Shown here piece after piece: positions 1 through 14,105 of a stretch of 64,000 nt of DNA. The stretch is from Unio delphinus (taxonomy: Eukaryota; Mollusca; Bivalvia; Unionida; Unionidae): positions 10,237,001 through 10,301,000 of the forward strand of contig JAQISU010001239.1 in assembly GCA_029339505.1 (NCBI GenBank). Reading direction: 5' to 3'. A program made the position numbers and the translations under genes. The notes beneath the pieces are model-generated. The model had not been told where the DNA came from, did not search any database, and saw only the letters and a program-made list of their open reading frames with translations. The stretch's first letter is position 1; every line of letters starts with the position of its first letter.

Positions 1-1650
1 ATTAACATGTACGGGCGACAAAATCTTCTAACCATATTTACCGGCCGTGTTTTTGTTGGCATCAACCCAGGCGAGCTTGTGATTATTCAAGATCAAACTG
101 GAAACCTGCAAATGCCCAAAGTGGTAATCTACAATATTGTTTTGAAGCCGGGATATCAATTCGCTAGACACCTGGATGACAACAGGGAAACTTGAGGCTC
201 TTGTGTGTCGCTTGCTCTTATGAAAGAGTATCTCGTCACAAATGTGGTATTGAAAGTTAGAAAGTCTGATTATGAAATGAGTGGAGATCTTATAATGAAT
301 GGAAATTGGATTGACGTATACAAGAGCCTATCGATAATATTGTGATGCTACAAAAATAAACAATATGTGAATGTAAAAATCAATGAGTAACTTTCACCAA
401 AGTCATTTTTGGTAAACTCATATTGTCAAAATATGTAATGGTGGATGAGCTACCAAAACCAGTCATTGACGTATGTGGTCTATGACATGTAAATATTAAT
501 TGGTTTCATCCCATTGGTCCCTTTAAGCTTTCGTCTAATAGATACGGATATTATTTCTTTACAGCGTACACGTCTGCTATCGGATTAGTAGTACCAAGAC
601 AATTTGTGAAAGATACGGATTTTTTCAAGTTCAAATATTAGGATCCACGGATTGTTTATTCGGTCAGATTTCAATGACAGAATCCTTTAAATTCTTTTCG
701 GTTGCAGACTCGTCTAATGTCAATAAGGACAAAATAATTGAGATACATCGGTTAAATTTTGCTGAAGCTCTGTTAATCGTCACAAGCGTTTGCTTCTAAG
801 ATTTAGTATTGCCTGCAAATAATGGATGACTGAAAGTGTTGTAATATCATCACGATCATGGACGCGATTTGAGTACTTGCTGCACCATTAAACATGGACT
901 TGGTGTGGTGAGAAACTGGTGGGACTTGCGGCGCTGGTAAAATAATTTAATGATGGTTTCGCATTTGCGAAAATAGTCTCAATAAAAAATTCGTAAACTG
1001 TACTCCGTAGCCATCGAAGATAAAACTGTTATCATGGTGAAGTTTGATAATGTGTCGGTGGAAATGGAGCATAACCGACGTCCCGTGCACAACTACGAAA
1101 CTGATGCGACCCACTAAAGGTGCTTATTGACAGGCAGTGAAAACCGACTAAATGTTTTCCAGTGTATATTTTTCCTTTAAGTTTTAATCGTATATTGATA
1201 TCACCGCGGCATCAATATTGTAATATGAGATTCTCGTGCACGATGCTCACCGTAAATACTACAAAAGTAATGTCATGGGATTTAGAAGACTTTGACCCAT
1301 ATCAATAAACTTAGTCTAAAAGTCATAGTATCATATTACTAGCATTCCAGGGCGAAATGTAGTGTCAAGATGAGTACGAAAACCCTTTTATATTACTGTT
1401 TAACACGTTACAGCGAAAAGTACAATTCACTAATTGGATACACATTAATTAAAAATACATTTTAAAGCTGATGTGTCTATTGTTTATTAAAAGATAGACA
1501 TTCTGCCAGAGAAGCTAGGGTAACAAAACAGCTTTGATATGTCTAGTGAACGCCTATATTGACGACCTGGTTACACGTACTCACTACACCAATCAGTTGT
1601 GCTTTGTTTTCCAGATACCCCGTTAATGACGATGTTATTATAATATTACA
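1..1650. other. no gene recognised
   Basis: A short open frame at 7-195 has no recognised product and no splice support. Nothing else coding or repetitive stands out in this stretch. Confidence 0.5.
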
Positions 1651-2280
1651 CCCTATAAACTATTACTGCTACTACTACTACTAATGCTACTGATGCTGCT
1701 AATGCTACAACTACTATTACTACTACTACTAATAATACTCATAAAATGAAGAAGATGGTGAACAACTTTAATTAGCCTACTATTCTGTACACCACGTGAT
1801 CGATTAATAGGTATTTCCTTTGGTTCACCGAGTTTAATATGGTCTGTTCTAAAAATAAACCTACACGACACAATTATATTGCATACTTAGTTTATGCAGG
1901 AAGTAATACGCTCTTTGTTATCTATGAGCATATAGTTATATTTAGCACACAGATCTGAACTATATTTATCAAAGCAATTCCATAAATACTCAGAGCTTTA
2001 TTATAGAAAAGTATTGCTTCTTTACTATTCCATGAATCATTATGTATTACAATTATTTCACCTTTCCCCTTCATTTCATTTATAAATGTGTGGGTGATTT
2101 CATGTTTCGTATACCTGTATTACTCAGTACCGAAACCATTACCCATACTGAGAATTCTGTGCTTGAATTTCACCAAAGGGACGAGGAATTCTGTTGAAGC
2201 ATATTTCAAATGACGCTATGATCGACGACGGCAGCTAGGCTTTGTAATATAAAGATGAACTGTTGATAACGAATTAGATA

Positions 2281-2283
2281 TTA

Positions 2284-2330
<47 letters not shown>

Positions 2331-2405
2331 TTTATTATTATTATTATTATTATTATTGTTGTTGTTGTTGTTGTTGTTGTAGTTAGTGTTGTTGTTATCA
2401 TTATT
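2281..2405. repeat. (ATT)n/(GTT)n microsatellite
   Basis: ATT trinucleotides passing into GTT. Similar AAT/ATT runs occur at 28808-28850, 39018-39062 and 44234-44285. Confidence 0.95.
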
Positions 2406-3978
2406 AACATTGACAGGTTTCAATCAATGTGCCCGTAACCTTTGTATGTCTGACAGCCACTTAGATTTCAATGGTGGGCCGGCAGATCGCCGTAATGTGT
2501 TACTTTTTCTACACATTGTTCCAAACAAGCTTCTTAGACCCAGATTTGTCGGTGCATTATGTAACGGCAGATTTGGGTCTAGGCAGTTTTCATTTGGATC
2601 AGTTTTATGTGCTAAGGCATGAAAATTGTATGATATAAAATAAATATACATATACTATTCTATTTGGAAAATCTGCAATCGTAAAGACATCATTCAACGG
2701 TGTCACGTTGTACAAATTAACCAGATTTCAACATGTATATGTTAGACCCTGAGGCTATAATTTCGCGCCTTCAATAGGTATGAAGGTCAACGGTGAACAA
2801 CAAGTGTCAAGCCATTTCATTGACATAGCCATAAAACTAGTGACGCGCGCTTTATTTTTGCCAAAGCCAGTTACGTAACATTGTTCACAGGTAGGTGGTG
2901 GAATTCGTTGTTTGGAACAAAGGAGCATCAACGGGAGTCGTAAACCCATCCTTGACAGACTGTTAGGAGGGGCAGTGCCTGATAATTATTTGAATTAAAA
3001 TCCACTCAAAATTGAGCAAGGTGGGGCTAACTTTAGAATTGGAAGTTTAAATATATTATCATGTGAACTAAATGCAGTAGTCGCTAAGACCATCTTGCGA
3101 ATTAAGGGAAAATAAGCTACTCCGACGTCATTCGATATTGGCAGGAAACTTTTATATTTCTGGAATAACAAGGAGCTTCAGTACATGATGATTTGGGTGA
3201 CCAGAGGGAATTACCACCTGCAGTTGGTCCGAGCCTGTGGGACACAAAAGAGAAGGAATAACGGAGGTAGAAGTTAGAAGGAAGCTTTTAGGGACCAGAA
3301 GGAATTACCCAGTGTAGTTGGTCCAGAAAAATCAGACAGATGAGTAGGAACACATGACAGGTGGAAAATCTATCACACTAATTCAAATGATGAAATAGGC
3401 CGTCACTTGGTCGAGTAAAAGACTAGTGATAGAGATGACTGTTATTCAGTTATATTAAATTATTGTTATTTGAATGTTACATTTTGTATATTCATTAATT
3501 TAACTGTCGGCACCGCTGACTGGGGGCTTAGAGCTTTGCATCTCTCAATCACTACTTCAAGTTCTGAAAAAAAACAAGCCAGGGTGTCTTCTGTATTAAT
3601 TTAAATAAAATTGGGAGCACTCCACCTCAACCTAAATAAGGCCAACTTTTACATGGACGCTCTGAATTAGACAAATATTTTCTTTACGATCTAAAGTGTA
3701 TTTGTTATCAAGTAGTAGTGAACAGTGTAAGATATTTTCCATCCTGTGTGTTTGAGTTTGTTAGATTTTTCATCTTTTGTATCTTATACAGTATTTTAAT
3801 ATTTGCATGCTTGGTAGAGTTTTTTATTACTTGCTTTAATTGTGAAGCAAACATAGTGCAAAATCTTACCTGAGCGAAGTTAGGTGTCGACATGTGAGTA
3901 TTTGGTTAGAAATGTTAGAATCTATCAATTGTTTAGTAAGCTGAGACAAGGTATCACTTATTGTTAGTATAATAATAG

Positions 3979-4300
3979 CATGGCTACTGAAAGACAGATG
4001 GTTAAGGAGTACCGTGCCATGGGCGTGGAAGATCTAAGCTACGATGGAGTTTGGCAGCGTTCATAGAAGAACGCATAAAACAATGGAATGCTTGAAAGGC
4101 CGCCGAAAAAGAACTTGAGTTTGCCCGGATATCCGTCGAAAGAGAAACCCAGAAAGAACTAGGGCTGGCCCGGATATCCGCCATAAGGGAAACCCAGATG
4201 AAGCAGGCTGAAATTTAGCTAATTTTAACATCGGCCTTCAACGTCAACCACGATGCCATAGACAATAGTTTTCTGCCCTTCCGAAACCTCGGTAGCAGCA
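3979..4300 (+). mobile_element. relic of a Ty3/Gypsy-type gag
   Basis: Starting at an ATG (3979), broken frames read MATERQMVKEYRAMGVEDL, FIEERIKQWNA, KELEFARISVERETQKELGL and AFNVNHDAIDNSFLPFRNL. The charged ERE-rich helix followed by FN...DDID-like sequence resembles gag N-termini of invertebrate Ty3/Gypsy retrotransposons. Several stops; no LTR, protease or RT seen nearby. Confidence 0.4.
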
Positions 4301-5938
4301 TTTTTTTTTTGTTGTTGTTGAAAAGTTGTTTGAAATCGGTTGAAAGAGTGGACGTTGACTATTATACTATTTTAATTAGCTTTCGGTTCTTGTACATTAT
4401 TCTTGTGTCCTAGTTACAAATACAATGATAATTTTCAATGGACCGTATAGTTTCCTCCGTAGACAAAGTACATCGCTTTCCATACCTGAATGTTTTAACT
4501 TTGTCTCTGTTTTCTGCAGCTCTATGTGATGATGATGAATTTGAATTATAGTGCTGTATCGCCCACTAGGGGCATGTAGCACTGTTTTAAGTTTCCAGCA
4601 AAGCTGGATATTCAATTTCTCCTAGGAGTGAAAAATGGTGCTGCTCCCCCCAGGCATTTATGTACTCAAGGATTACTATTTAATTTGATCGTCAGGTCGG
4701 GGTTGCTATTAAGTATCCATCGACCTGAATGAAGGACCCTGGGTGAATGGGAATAGACCCAACACACACTCAACCCTAACAGCCAATTCTGTGTGTTAAT
4801 GGTGCGCAATGGCTCAAGTGAAGGTATTGGAAATAGTTTCACATCTCCGCCATTTTGGAGCTATCCGAGTTGTGCAATAAAAGAGAGGTACCATTACGTC
4901 CCAGGATGTCGTACAGCCCGCAATATCGTGATTCTGTGCTTAATTCAAATCTAGTCCAGTTATTACTAATGGACAGGAAATACCAATAATGTGTGTGCCA
5001 CCTATGCAATTAAATCAAATCAATGAAGTCGTAAAATTTGTATAACTATCTTAACTTTCCAATATTTCTAGTATAAAGTATTAAGTCCCTGACAAGATTG
5101 AATACTAAGATGTCTATGCGATATAAATAAGTATAGTCACTGTTTGGTAAAAATAGCTTGTTAAGTTTGAACGGTGTGCAAAAAAATTGATCAAGTCAGG
5201 TTGCGTGAAATAGATTGTTCGAAAAGGGTTCTCGTACCAAATGAAGACCCTGTTAACCAGGCAATGAAAGCAATCGGATTCTTTTCTGTGTTGCTTTTTC
5301 TTGTCTGTTTGAGTAGCCCCTAATGTCAGGCTGCCATCTTGTTCTCATGGTGTCCCAGCATATGGTTGTTCCCTCGGACCAGCCATCATTTTCCTTTGTC
5401 CTGGGTTTTTTGAAGTTTTTTTCTCTCCTGATATTTATCCGGTTTTGGTCCAGCGGTGATGTCCCTTTATCCAAACTCCCCCCACCCAACTTGGATGAAC
5501 TCTGTGCTGTTTTAAGTTAATAGAATCTACAGTCCCATACGCCCCAGCCCTTATAGTTGAGTTGGTGTCTATATGCCTAAAGTTAGATAAAATTTAATTG
5601 CAGCCTTGTTCTGCGGGGCCTGGTATTCTTGGGCTTTTAGACTACCTCATACTGTCTAAATTGGGACCATAATGTCGGGACAGAATTTTATGATAGTCTG
5701 TTCTGGTCTCAGACCATCTACTTATATTTAATTTTTGGCTTTCTGACTTTTAAAACTTGATAGGTATTTGGTAAGTATTATTTACTATCAATGAGGCTGT
5801 ATTGAGAGAATAGTTAGAGAAGGTAATAGTAGTGAGGGTAGGTTCCTATACTTATTTTATGGGCTATTTTTTATTTAAAATAAACTTATTTGTTATTATT
5901 TGTTTGTTTTTGTTTTGCCTTTTACATGGAGTTTTTTT

Positions 5939-6087
5939 ATTCCCTAATTGTATATCTATTCGTTGTGGTTTGTGTACCCTATTACTTTATCTTTTATCTA
6001 CCTTGCTGACTTGTTATTATTTCCGGAGATAAAGTAATAATGGTACACAAACCACAACGAATAGATAATGAAGATAATTAGGGAATA
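5939..6087. repeat. 149-bp inverted repeat with 35-base loop
   Basis: Arms 5939-5992 (ATTCCCTAATT...TTTATCT) and 6028-6087 (AGATAAAG...AATTAGGGAAT) pair over most of their length with two small insertions. Loop 5993-6027. No coding content. Confidence 0.85.
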
Positions 6088-6659
6088 TGTCATGGCTCTC
6101 GAACCATTCAGTGACGATGTCTTCAGCAAGATACATTGTGCAGAAACTGTTATAGCTTTAAGTACTGTGTTTAAGGAATTGTAACGCTTAGTTAAAATCT
6201 TTTCTAATATATTATTTGCACATATAATTTCCTCATTTAAAACAAGTATCCCAATTACTTACAATGTCGGCATGAAAACTGAAAGTATTGTCTTCCTTGC
6301 ATATGACTAAACAGCGGCGTCACTAGGGTTGGTGTCACCCAGTGCGGTAAACTCATGATGTCACCCCTCCGACTAGACTGAACAGTGTGTGCTCTGTAAA
6401 ATTTGCAATTTTTCATTTTTGTGTCACACCTCTGAGATGGTGTCACCCTGTGCGGTCCGCACCCCGCCCCCCCCCCCCCCCCCCCCGCACCTACCTAGCG
6501 ACTCCCACTGTGGCCAAATGCTGGATGTCTTTATTTCAAGAGTGAAGGAAAATCGAACATGCGACATACAAATAGTGTCATCTTACTTGTAAGATACAGG
6601 GCACTACATATTATGAGAATCGCTGTGCAATACCTTTAATTCTGATTCCAGATTACTTA

Positions 6660-6857
6660 CAATCTCGCCTCTATCCGCGTGACTTCCGGTTTTGGCTCGA
6701 CCAAAGTGGGTATGTGAAAAAGCTTGCCAGTAGCTTCCCGTGTGTCGGGTATTTTTCCCGGAATCTTCTCTAGTTCTTTCTCCACTAAATATACTCACCG
6801 CCATTTGTAGCCTATTATGCGCTAATAAATAGCGTTCAGCCTTACCAAAAGTAAAAA
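6660..6857 (+). mobile_element. 5'-truncated SINE, family B
   Basis: Shares the 3' two-thirds of the 39.2-kb copy: GTATGTGAAAAAGCTTGCCA, GGTATTTTTCCCGG, CACCGCCATTTGTAGCCTAT and AATAGCGTT. The tRNA-like head is missing or beyond recognition. Confidence 0.7.
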
Positions 6858-7034
6858 GATAAATTTAAAACTTATGTTTCTACGCCGCATAAAGTTTAGA
6901 ATGTTTCCTTTAGACTATTGTGCCAAAGAAATACACATTGTAATAATAATATAAAATGATATTGCGATAGATTATATCGTTTCACCAAACTTTTGTATAA
7001 AGAATAGTAATGGGGAAATCAAATGAACAACAGT

Positions 7035-7200
<166 letters not shown>

Positions 7201-7895
7201 AAAGTGTAGCACCAAACTTTTTAATTATATCACTATAATATAATGATGGTGTAGTTCTAGAAACAGATTACTTAAATAATGCTGGATATTTCTGAATTCA
7301 CACTGCTGAATTGTATTGTCCCAAATATGCGAGTCCACCATGCTTCTTGAGATGGACTCACATATTACTGTTGAATTAAATGGTAAAGATTTTCATTTCC
7401 TTGCAATAGTTTAGAAGGGGTCAACATTATGTTACCATCCTGATAAGATTACCAAATGATATCTACATTCTGCTATATCTATAGTTCTAGCTTCATATGT
7501 AACTAGTATTTGATCAGTATATTCGTATTAATTTCCGACTTTGCAGTTCTTTTTTTCCAACCAAATCATCGCGGAAGAATAAGACGGTAATGAACTAGAA
7601 TACATGTAAGTACTGGTCCAAAGTAACCAACACTAACACAAGGAAGTACCCTACGCAATCGAAATCTAACAAAAGCTACACGTACATAATAAGCTGATGA
7701 ATAAGAGAATATATACACAGTATGGAAATGGGGATGGGTGGGGTGGCATGGTGATGAATTATGAAAGTTTACATTACGATTCCAGCTATCTTAAACATGT
7801 AGAGATTGACAATGAAAAACCCTGACATTAATTATTAGCAATCCTACTGATGTTGAAAACTTTCTCAACATCGGTTGTTAGCTATGACAATGAGA

Positions 7896-7898
<3 letters not shown>

Positions 7899-7968
<70 letters not shown>

Positions 7969-7970
7969 GA
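7899..7970. repeat. (TC)n(CA)n microsatellite
   Basis: A TC run passes directly into CA repeats. Confidence 0.97.
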
Positions 7971-8560
7971 GTCGGTAGGCCTATAAGGGAATATGATACG
8001 TGTGCGAATAGACCTATTGACATCGCCATTACAAACAATATTGTTTATACACGGTGAACGCTCCAAATGACAGAGATAATTTGGCTTCAAAACGATCTCA
8101 GTTCGGAAGGAATTTGAACAGTTTTATATAAATGTTTAAGCCTACTGTAAATTAAGCAATATGGGAATATAGACTACATGCACGAATTATTAACCTCCGG
8201 AAAAAGTTTCAAAACGTAGAAATGCTACGCACCCATACTGATTTGACTAGGAACGTGCTCCAATGAACATAAGCAAATTTCGTAACTACAAATTTAAACA
8301 CATTTTTGAAAAAGAATTTCACAGTCAACATTGACATTGCAAGTCATCATAAAAATATACGTCCGGAGGCCATGGTGTTTGAATCTAATGTGCTAGTGGC
8401 AAACATATTCTGCAGTCCATTTGATGTTCTCCTTTGTTTTATCGTTCCTTATCTGTAATACGGTTGTATTTGCAGACCATCTGAAAAAGTTTCAATTCCT
8501 AAAGGAATCGATGTGGTCTTCTGAATGCGTTGATCGGCGTGTTTGACAGTCTGCTTGGAT

Positions 8561-8562
<2 letters not shown>

Positions 8563-8606
<44 letters not shown>
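8563..8606. repeat. (TC)n microsatellite
   Basis: Uninterrupted TC dinucleotides. Confidence 0.97.
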
Positions 8607-8609
<3 letters not shown>

Positions 8610-8886
8610 TTATGATGGTGAAACTGACAGTCAAACCTACCAAGTCAGAGACCAACATAGGATGATAGGAAAAATCTATTATTTTGGCCAATAACAAACA
8701 AAGACGGTCAGTATTAACTGATGGCTAGTATTAACTGTAAATAGATTTAAGTATTTGTAATTTGTATCAATTCCTTCTGTTTGCCAGTTCGCTTGTCCTA
8801 TAATTCACTCGGTTTGACCTACTTCCCGGATCGATCGATACAAAAGGCCAAACTGGATATGCAATCTGTATAATCTGTATACTTTC

Positions 8887-8988
<102 letters not shown>

Positions 8989-9059
8989 GAAATGAGATGC
9001 AACTGAACCATCCTTGGCATCTCTTACATGGACCACATCACATATGGAAAGTGCATAAG

Positions 9060-9265
9060 ACCATCAGGTACAAAGTATGCCAGTATGAAGACCTCGTCAC
9101 CACTGTCAAAACGTGAAAGCTGCAATGGTATGGCCATGTCACTAGAGCCAACAGTCCATCCACAGCAGTCCTGCAGGCAGCGTCCAGGGTGGCAGAAGGA
9201 GAGATAGGCAGAGAACAAAGTGGACTGACAACATCACAGAATGGACCAGGAAAAGGTTTGCGGAG
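9060..9265 (+). mobile_element. LINE reverse-transcriptase C-terminal fragment
   Basis: Plus-strand reading gives YEDLVTTVKTRKLQWYGHVT, then after frame slips WTDNIT-EWTRKRFAELL. This matches the end of endonuclease/RT-type LINE proteins. About 200 bp, decayed. Confidence 0.65.
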
Positions 9266-9269
9266 TTAC

Positions 9270-10735
9270 TAGTTACTACTGAGTACATATATGTGATGTA
9301 CGACACTATTCGTTACTGTGTACATCCATCAGATGTCTCATATAGCTACTACTGTGTACTTAGATCTGGCGCATCGCTACATGGGAAGCTGGACCAGATA
9401 TAAATTGAATATGAAGCTTTTCTATGTTTGAGAGCAAAACGGTTCATTAATAAGCTTTTGCATAACACAGGCTAATGTGCATGTTGATAGCAATATACAT
9501 TTGCGATATAATTTTGAAGAACTTGTACGGATCAGTAGATCTTTAGTATCGGAACAGATCCATGGAAAGAGTAAAACAAACTTCCCAAATAATACTTTCA
9601 GCAGGTACTCCGAAATATGGTCAAGCTCTTGCAGAAGAAACTCAATCTGCATTTTTAAAAATTCACCAAAAGCACTTTCTCTAACAATATTCAAACCCCA
9701 ATTGAACGGATACATATTAACCATACTTTCACTAATTTCCAAATATGAAGTAAATTTAGTTGTGAGTAGCTTAAGCACTAGATGTGATATTATATAACAA
9801 CGTCGGCATATTAAAATATACTATTCGTTCTGCTTATGATTCATATGAACAGAACAAACTCAGATCTGCCGGATAATTATGCCAAAGACGTATTAGGTTC
9901 AACGATGATAAAAGCTGTATTCTAATCAAACTAATTCTGGACAACGCTATCTTTGCAACGTCACTGTTTTCGGACGACCAGTACATTTCCGGTTTTGAAA
10001 ATTGTAAGGAACTTTTCATTCGTTTAGGAATTTTATTCACCGTTATAAGGATTATTTTGGATTCACCTCATTATACTGTAAGTTCGTCACAATTTTTACC
10101 TTTCACTTAAATAATTAAATTGTTAAGTTTTATAACAGTTGTTTCTTTTTTCTGACTTACGTTTGTGACCATAGAGTCGTAACACTCATATTCTGAGAAC
10201 TGAAGATGCAAGCTTATGGACTCAAAATCATTCCCAGCCGTATCACAATTTTGGTTGTCATCGGGGTTAGAATCTAATGCTGAGGAGAAAGTACTGTCGT
10301 CAGATAATGGTAAGCTAGCATGGACCGATGGAAAATGGTCTATTATGAATAATCTACTAATTTCTGAATTACATTCTCTACTCTGCAGCTTAGTTCGAGT
10401 TTTCCAACTTTTCTCCTTAAGTTTTTCTAATGTCAGCTTTTATATCTCTTATGTGGAAAGTGGAATAAATTTCTTTCTCCTTGGGCGTCTTATGAGTTTG
10501 AAAATTCTTAATAAATATATCTTAATCCTCCTAACGTATTTGAAATTTTATTTAGTCTTTATTTTTTCTACTTCCAAAGATATATCACTGAGCATATATC
10601 CTATGTTGCATTATACATCGTCTCCATTTCACACTTCCATTGGTCATTCTGTAGACATAAAGAAAGGAAGATCCAGACGACCATCACTACATTTTATCTA
10701 TTCGGATTGACAAAAAAAAAGAGGTAAACGTTTTA
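9270..10735. other. unassigned open frames, no gene supported
   Basis: Open frames of 60-164 codons occur on both strands (for example 9422-9778 minus and 10216-10710 plus). The longest is hydrophobic and compositionally skewed, without recognisable motifs or splice partners. A decayed mobile element is possible. Confidence 0.35.
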
Positions 10736-10961
10736 TGAGCGAGAGGCTTAGTGATATTCCTCACTACTTATTAAAACTGTGTCTCCTTGTCTTGGTTTCA
10801 AATCTTATTTTTAGTGGGCTGAAAAGATTGTTGTAGTACAAGAAATGAAGAGTACGAGGTGTTTTTCGGTGTAGATGGTGACATTAGATGGACACCTCAC
10901 TCTTCAGTGACTGAAATCAGTCGGTAACATGAGGGAGAGTGATGTATTATGCCGCTCTGTG

Positions 10962-10977
10962 TGTATGTATGTATGTG

Positions 10978-11014
<37 letters not shown>
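10962..11014. repeat. (TG)n microsatellite
   Basis: TGTA then TG dinucleotides. Confidence 0.95.
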
Positions 11015-11016
<2 letters not shown>

Positions 11017-11357
11017 ACCAATGAACAGGAAAAAAGTTGAAATAGAGTCTGTTGTAAAACGAAATGAGGGATGTATGTATATATGCCAATCTTATGTTAC
11101 CAACTTGCGCGGTTAAATGTTAGTTTAAATATTTCCATTTGACAGCAATGCATCTATTACAATGAAAAGAATACGATTCTGGCTTTAATCTGTTAATCTG
11201 TATACCACCATGTAATGAACATAAGAAATACAATAATGAGAATCAGATAACCTTTATTTAAATCTTGTTTTTCATACATAAAACTTGCAGGGAAAAAAGG
11301 TGACAACAAATGTTCCATCAGCGTCTGCACAATTGACCTATCTAGATGAAAAACTGT

Positions 11358-11423
<66 letters not shown>

Positions 11424-11426
<3 letters not shown>

Positions 11427-11580
11427 ATATGTATAGTATGTACGCTGTATCAATGATATACCACGAGATGTATAAATTTTTCATTAAAAGGAAACGAGGC
11501 TTGCCCGAGTTTCCTTTTAATGAAAAATTTATACAACGAGTGGTATATCAATGATACAGCGTACATACTATACATATATT
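11424..11580. repeat. near-perfect 157-bp palindrome
   Basis: Left arm 11424-11495 and right arm 11509-11580 are reverse complements, with only a short mismatch (GAGA versus TCGT) and a small centre GAGGCTTGCCCGA. The left side abuts a (TA)n tract at 11360-11421. It looks like a fold-back MITE or inverted duplication. Confidence 0.9.
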
Positions 11581-12048
11581 TTATTTATATCACATCCAAA
11601 TACAAATATTTGCAAGTTGGAGTTACGATGTGCTCCTGATATATTGCCAGAGTAAATGACCTCCTCACAACCAAGTGGCTGTCTGCTACAAAATCTAGTT
11701 CTACGATTTTTCTTGTTATTCACAATCACATATTCAAACTGATAGTTGATTGTTTTCTTTTTCATTTTCTTTTTTTATTCACATTTATTAAATCAAAATA
11801 AGACACACGCATTATTCAAATATAAAATATGTTGTTGTGTTGTTTTTTTTAATGTAGAAAGTAGTGCACTGCAAACACGGTGATCTTATTATAGACTATG
11901 CATGTACTGTCATTGACCTACTGTCGTATGGAAATTCGCGTGGAATATATACGAATTGGAATCACGAACCAACAAGAGGTAATTAAAATATTTTAATATA
12001 TTGACAGTTCAACTAAGTCATCATTTTGATTTAATTCTACAGACTAAA

Positions 12049-12050
<2 letters not shown>

Positions 12051-12118
<68 letters not shown>
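12051..12118. repeat. (TC)n microsatellite
   Basis: Uninterrupted TC; a poly-G run of about 15 follows at 12233-12248. Confidence 0.97.
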
Positions 12119-12120
<2 letters not shown>

Positions 12121-12857
12121 CGTCTTGACTAACATTGCCATCATTCATAGGTCCAGAGACATCGTCGTATGACACAAGCAAAAATCCACAATGCTTGTAT
12201 TTTATTTTTCGTGTATTTTTGCTCCAGAGAGGAGGGGGGGGGGGGGGGCTGGTGACCATTTGGACAGTTTTATATTTAATTATTAATACTCGATTAAAAC
12301 GGGTTTCAGAAAGAACAACAAAGGCTTAAAACACAATACAGTATGTGCGCATCGTAACCGACAAATTCAACATGTAGGCCTTGTGTGTCGTCTGACGATT
12401 GCAACTATGTATCATTGATATTATGAATACTATAGATAAATCCCAAGGAAAGCGTAAGCATAGGTTTACGAGGAAACAGAGTACTGTGGGTTACTTGGTA
12501 CAAGTTCAGCTTTAATGTTTTCGTCCAGCGCAATATATTTCTCTTTCACTCCAGATTTGTGCTTATTTTGCATGAGAGGGGGAGAGGAAAAAGACAGGAT
12601 TCCGATGAAATTGTGTACCATTTTAATATTTAGAAAACAGGGACTATTAATATTTGTGTCGTTAATTTCATGTCATTTATGATTAATGAATGAGTAGAAA
12701 TTCTTCATAAGAGCTATAGGCCTACGGTAGAAAGAATGTTTATATATTCGTATTATTGCGCTATGGGCGGATCACTATTTGATATACCAATAGTATTGGT
12801 ATATAGATTTGCTTTATAGCAACACTTTAAATGCCATGTTATTTTTAATGTATATGG

Positions 12858-12860
<3 letters not shown>

Positions 12861-12945
<85 letters not shown>
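12861..12945. repeat. (TA)n microsatellite
   Basis: About 84 bp of TA. Confidence 0.98.
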
Positions 12946-12948
<3 letters not shown>

Positions 12949-13919
12949 CACGGAAAGCATGAGCATAGATACACATAAACATTCACGTAACAATGAAATC
13001 TTGTCAGAACAGTTACTCCTGTTGCTTGATATATCCGAACACAAGTAACGGGGAAAAATAAAACACTTAGAAAAAATGATCTAACAAATAAAAGGATTAT
13101 ACAGTTCATAATTATATAGCAATGCAAACCATAATGTGAGTGTGTTCATTGTATGTAAATGTGTTTTAAATTAACTTCAAGTACATTCCAAAGTCTTTAA
13201 ATATGGCCTCCGTTACCATTAAGACATACAATTATCGAACTACAATAAAGTCATTCAAAGTACTTTCGTCATAAAACATTGCTATAAAAATATTAGTAGC
13301 AAAAGTTAAATTTGAATAAACGCTGTAATTGTATGCGCATCGTAATAGAGCAATATGATTGAATGACAAAAATACTTTAAACACACTGTCATTTAGAATG
13401 CTTTATACAGCAGTGACATAAAGGTCTCAGAGTTCAGTGCTTTAATTATATTACGGACGCCACACTGAAATCCGCATAGATTCTGATTGGCTATCGCACA
13501 ATGCATAGCAGATAAAACAAAAAGCAGGACGAATATTTGTAAATACCACTCTTTGCCGATGTATTATGTGACGGATCTTCGCAGTCGGATGCACTTCTTA
13601 TAAATAAATATATGAAGAGCAAATATTATAAAGTTGCATTGAGCTGAAACATGCAGGAAATGAATATACATCACACGTATTGTTATTAAGTATTGTGAAG
13701 AGAGAACTAACATAATAGTTCTTTCAATCCTAAGATAAGATATTTTTTAATTTAATTTAATTGTTCTTTAAAATACAATTGAAGATGTGTTATGCAAGAA
13801 TGGTATATACATATGTGCACCGTATATGATTTGGAACAGAAGATCGAAAATCATTATTAAAGGTAGTCATGGATGGAGAATATTACTGCAAGAAAAAGGT
13901 GCAGTGAAGTAACAGACAT

Positions 13920-13921
<2 letters not shown>

Positions 13922-13967
<46 letters not shown>
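13922..13967. repeat. (CA)n microsatellite
   Basis: CA dinucleotide run. Confidence 0.97.
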
Positions 13968-14034
13968 TAAACTGAAGTACATTTCCATATTTGGTTTAAG
14001 TAAATTGTGTACGAAACACCAACAAAACATGTAC

Positions 14035-14105
14035 TTCTCCTCGCGAAGATAAAAAAGTATTCAGGTAGCTCTCCTCGCGAAGATAAAATAGTATTCAGTT
14101 AGCAG
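14035..14105 (+). repeat. two-copy 33-36-bp direct repeat
   Basis: CTCCTCGCGAAGATAAAA is repeated at about 14037 and 14072, each followed by AGTATTCAG and TTAGC/TAGC. Small tandem duplication in the 3' flank. Confidence 0.75.

Noticed and set aside
10216..10710. 164-codon plus-strand open frame
   Set aside because: Low-complexity hydrophobic translation of AT-rich DNA, without motifs, homologue or splice context.
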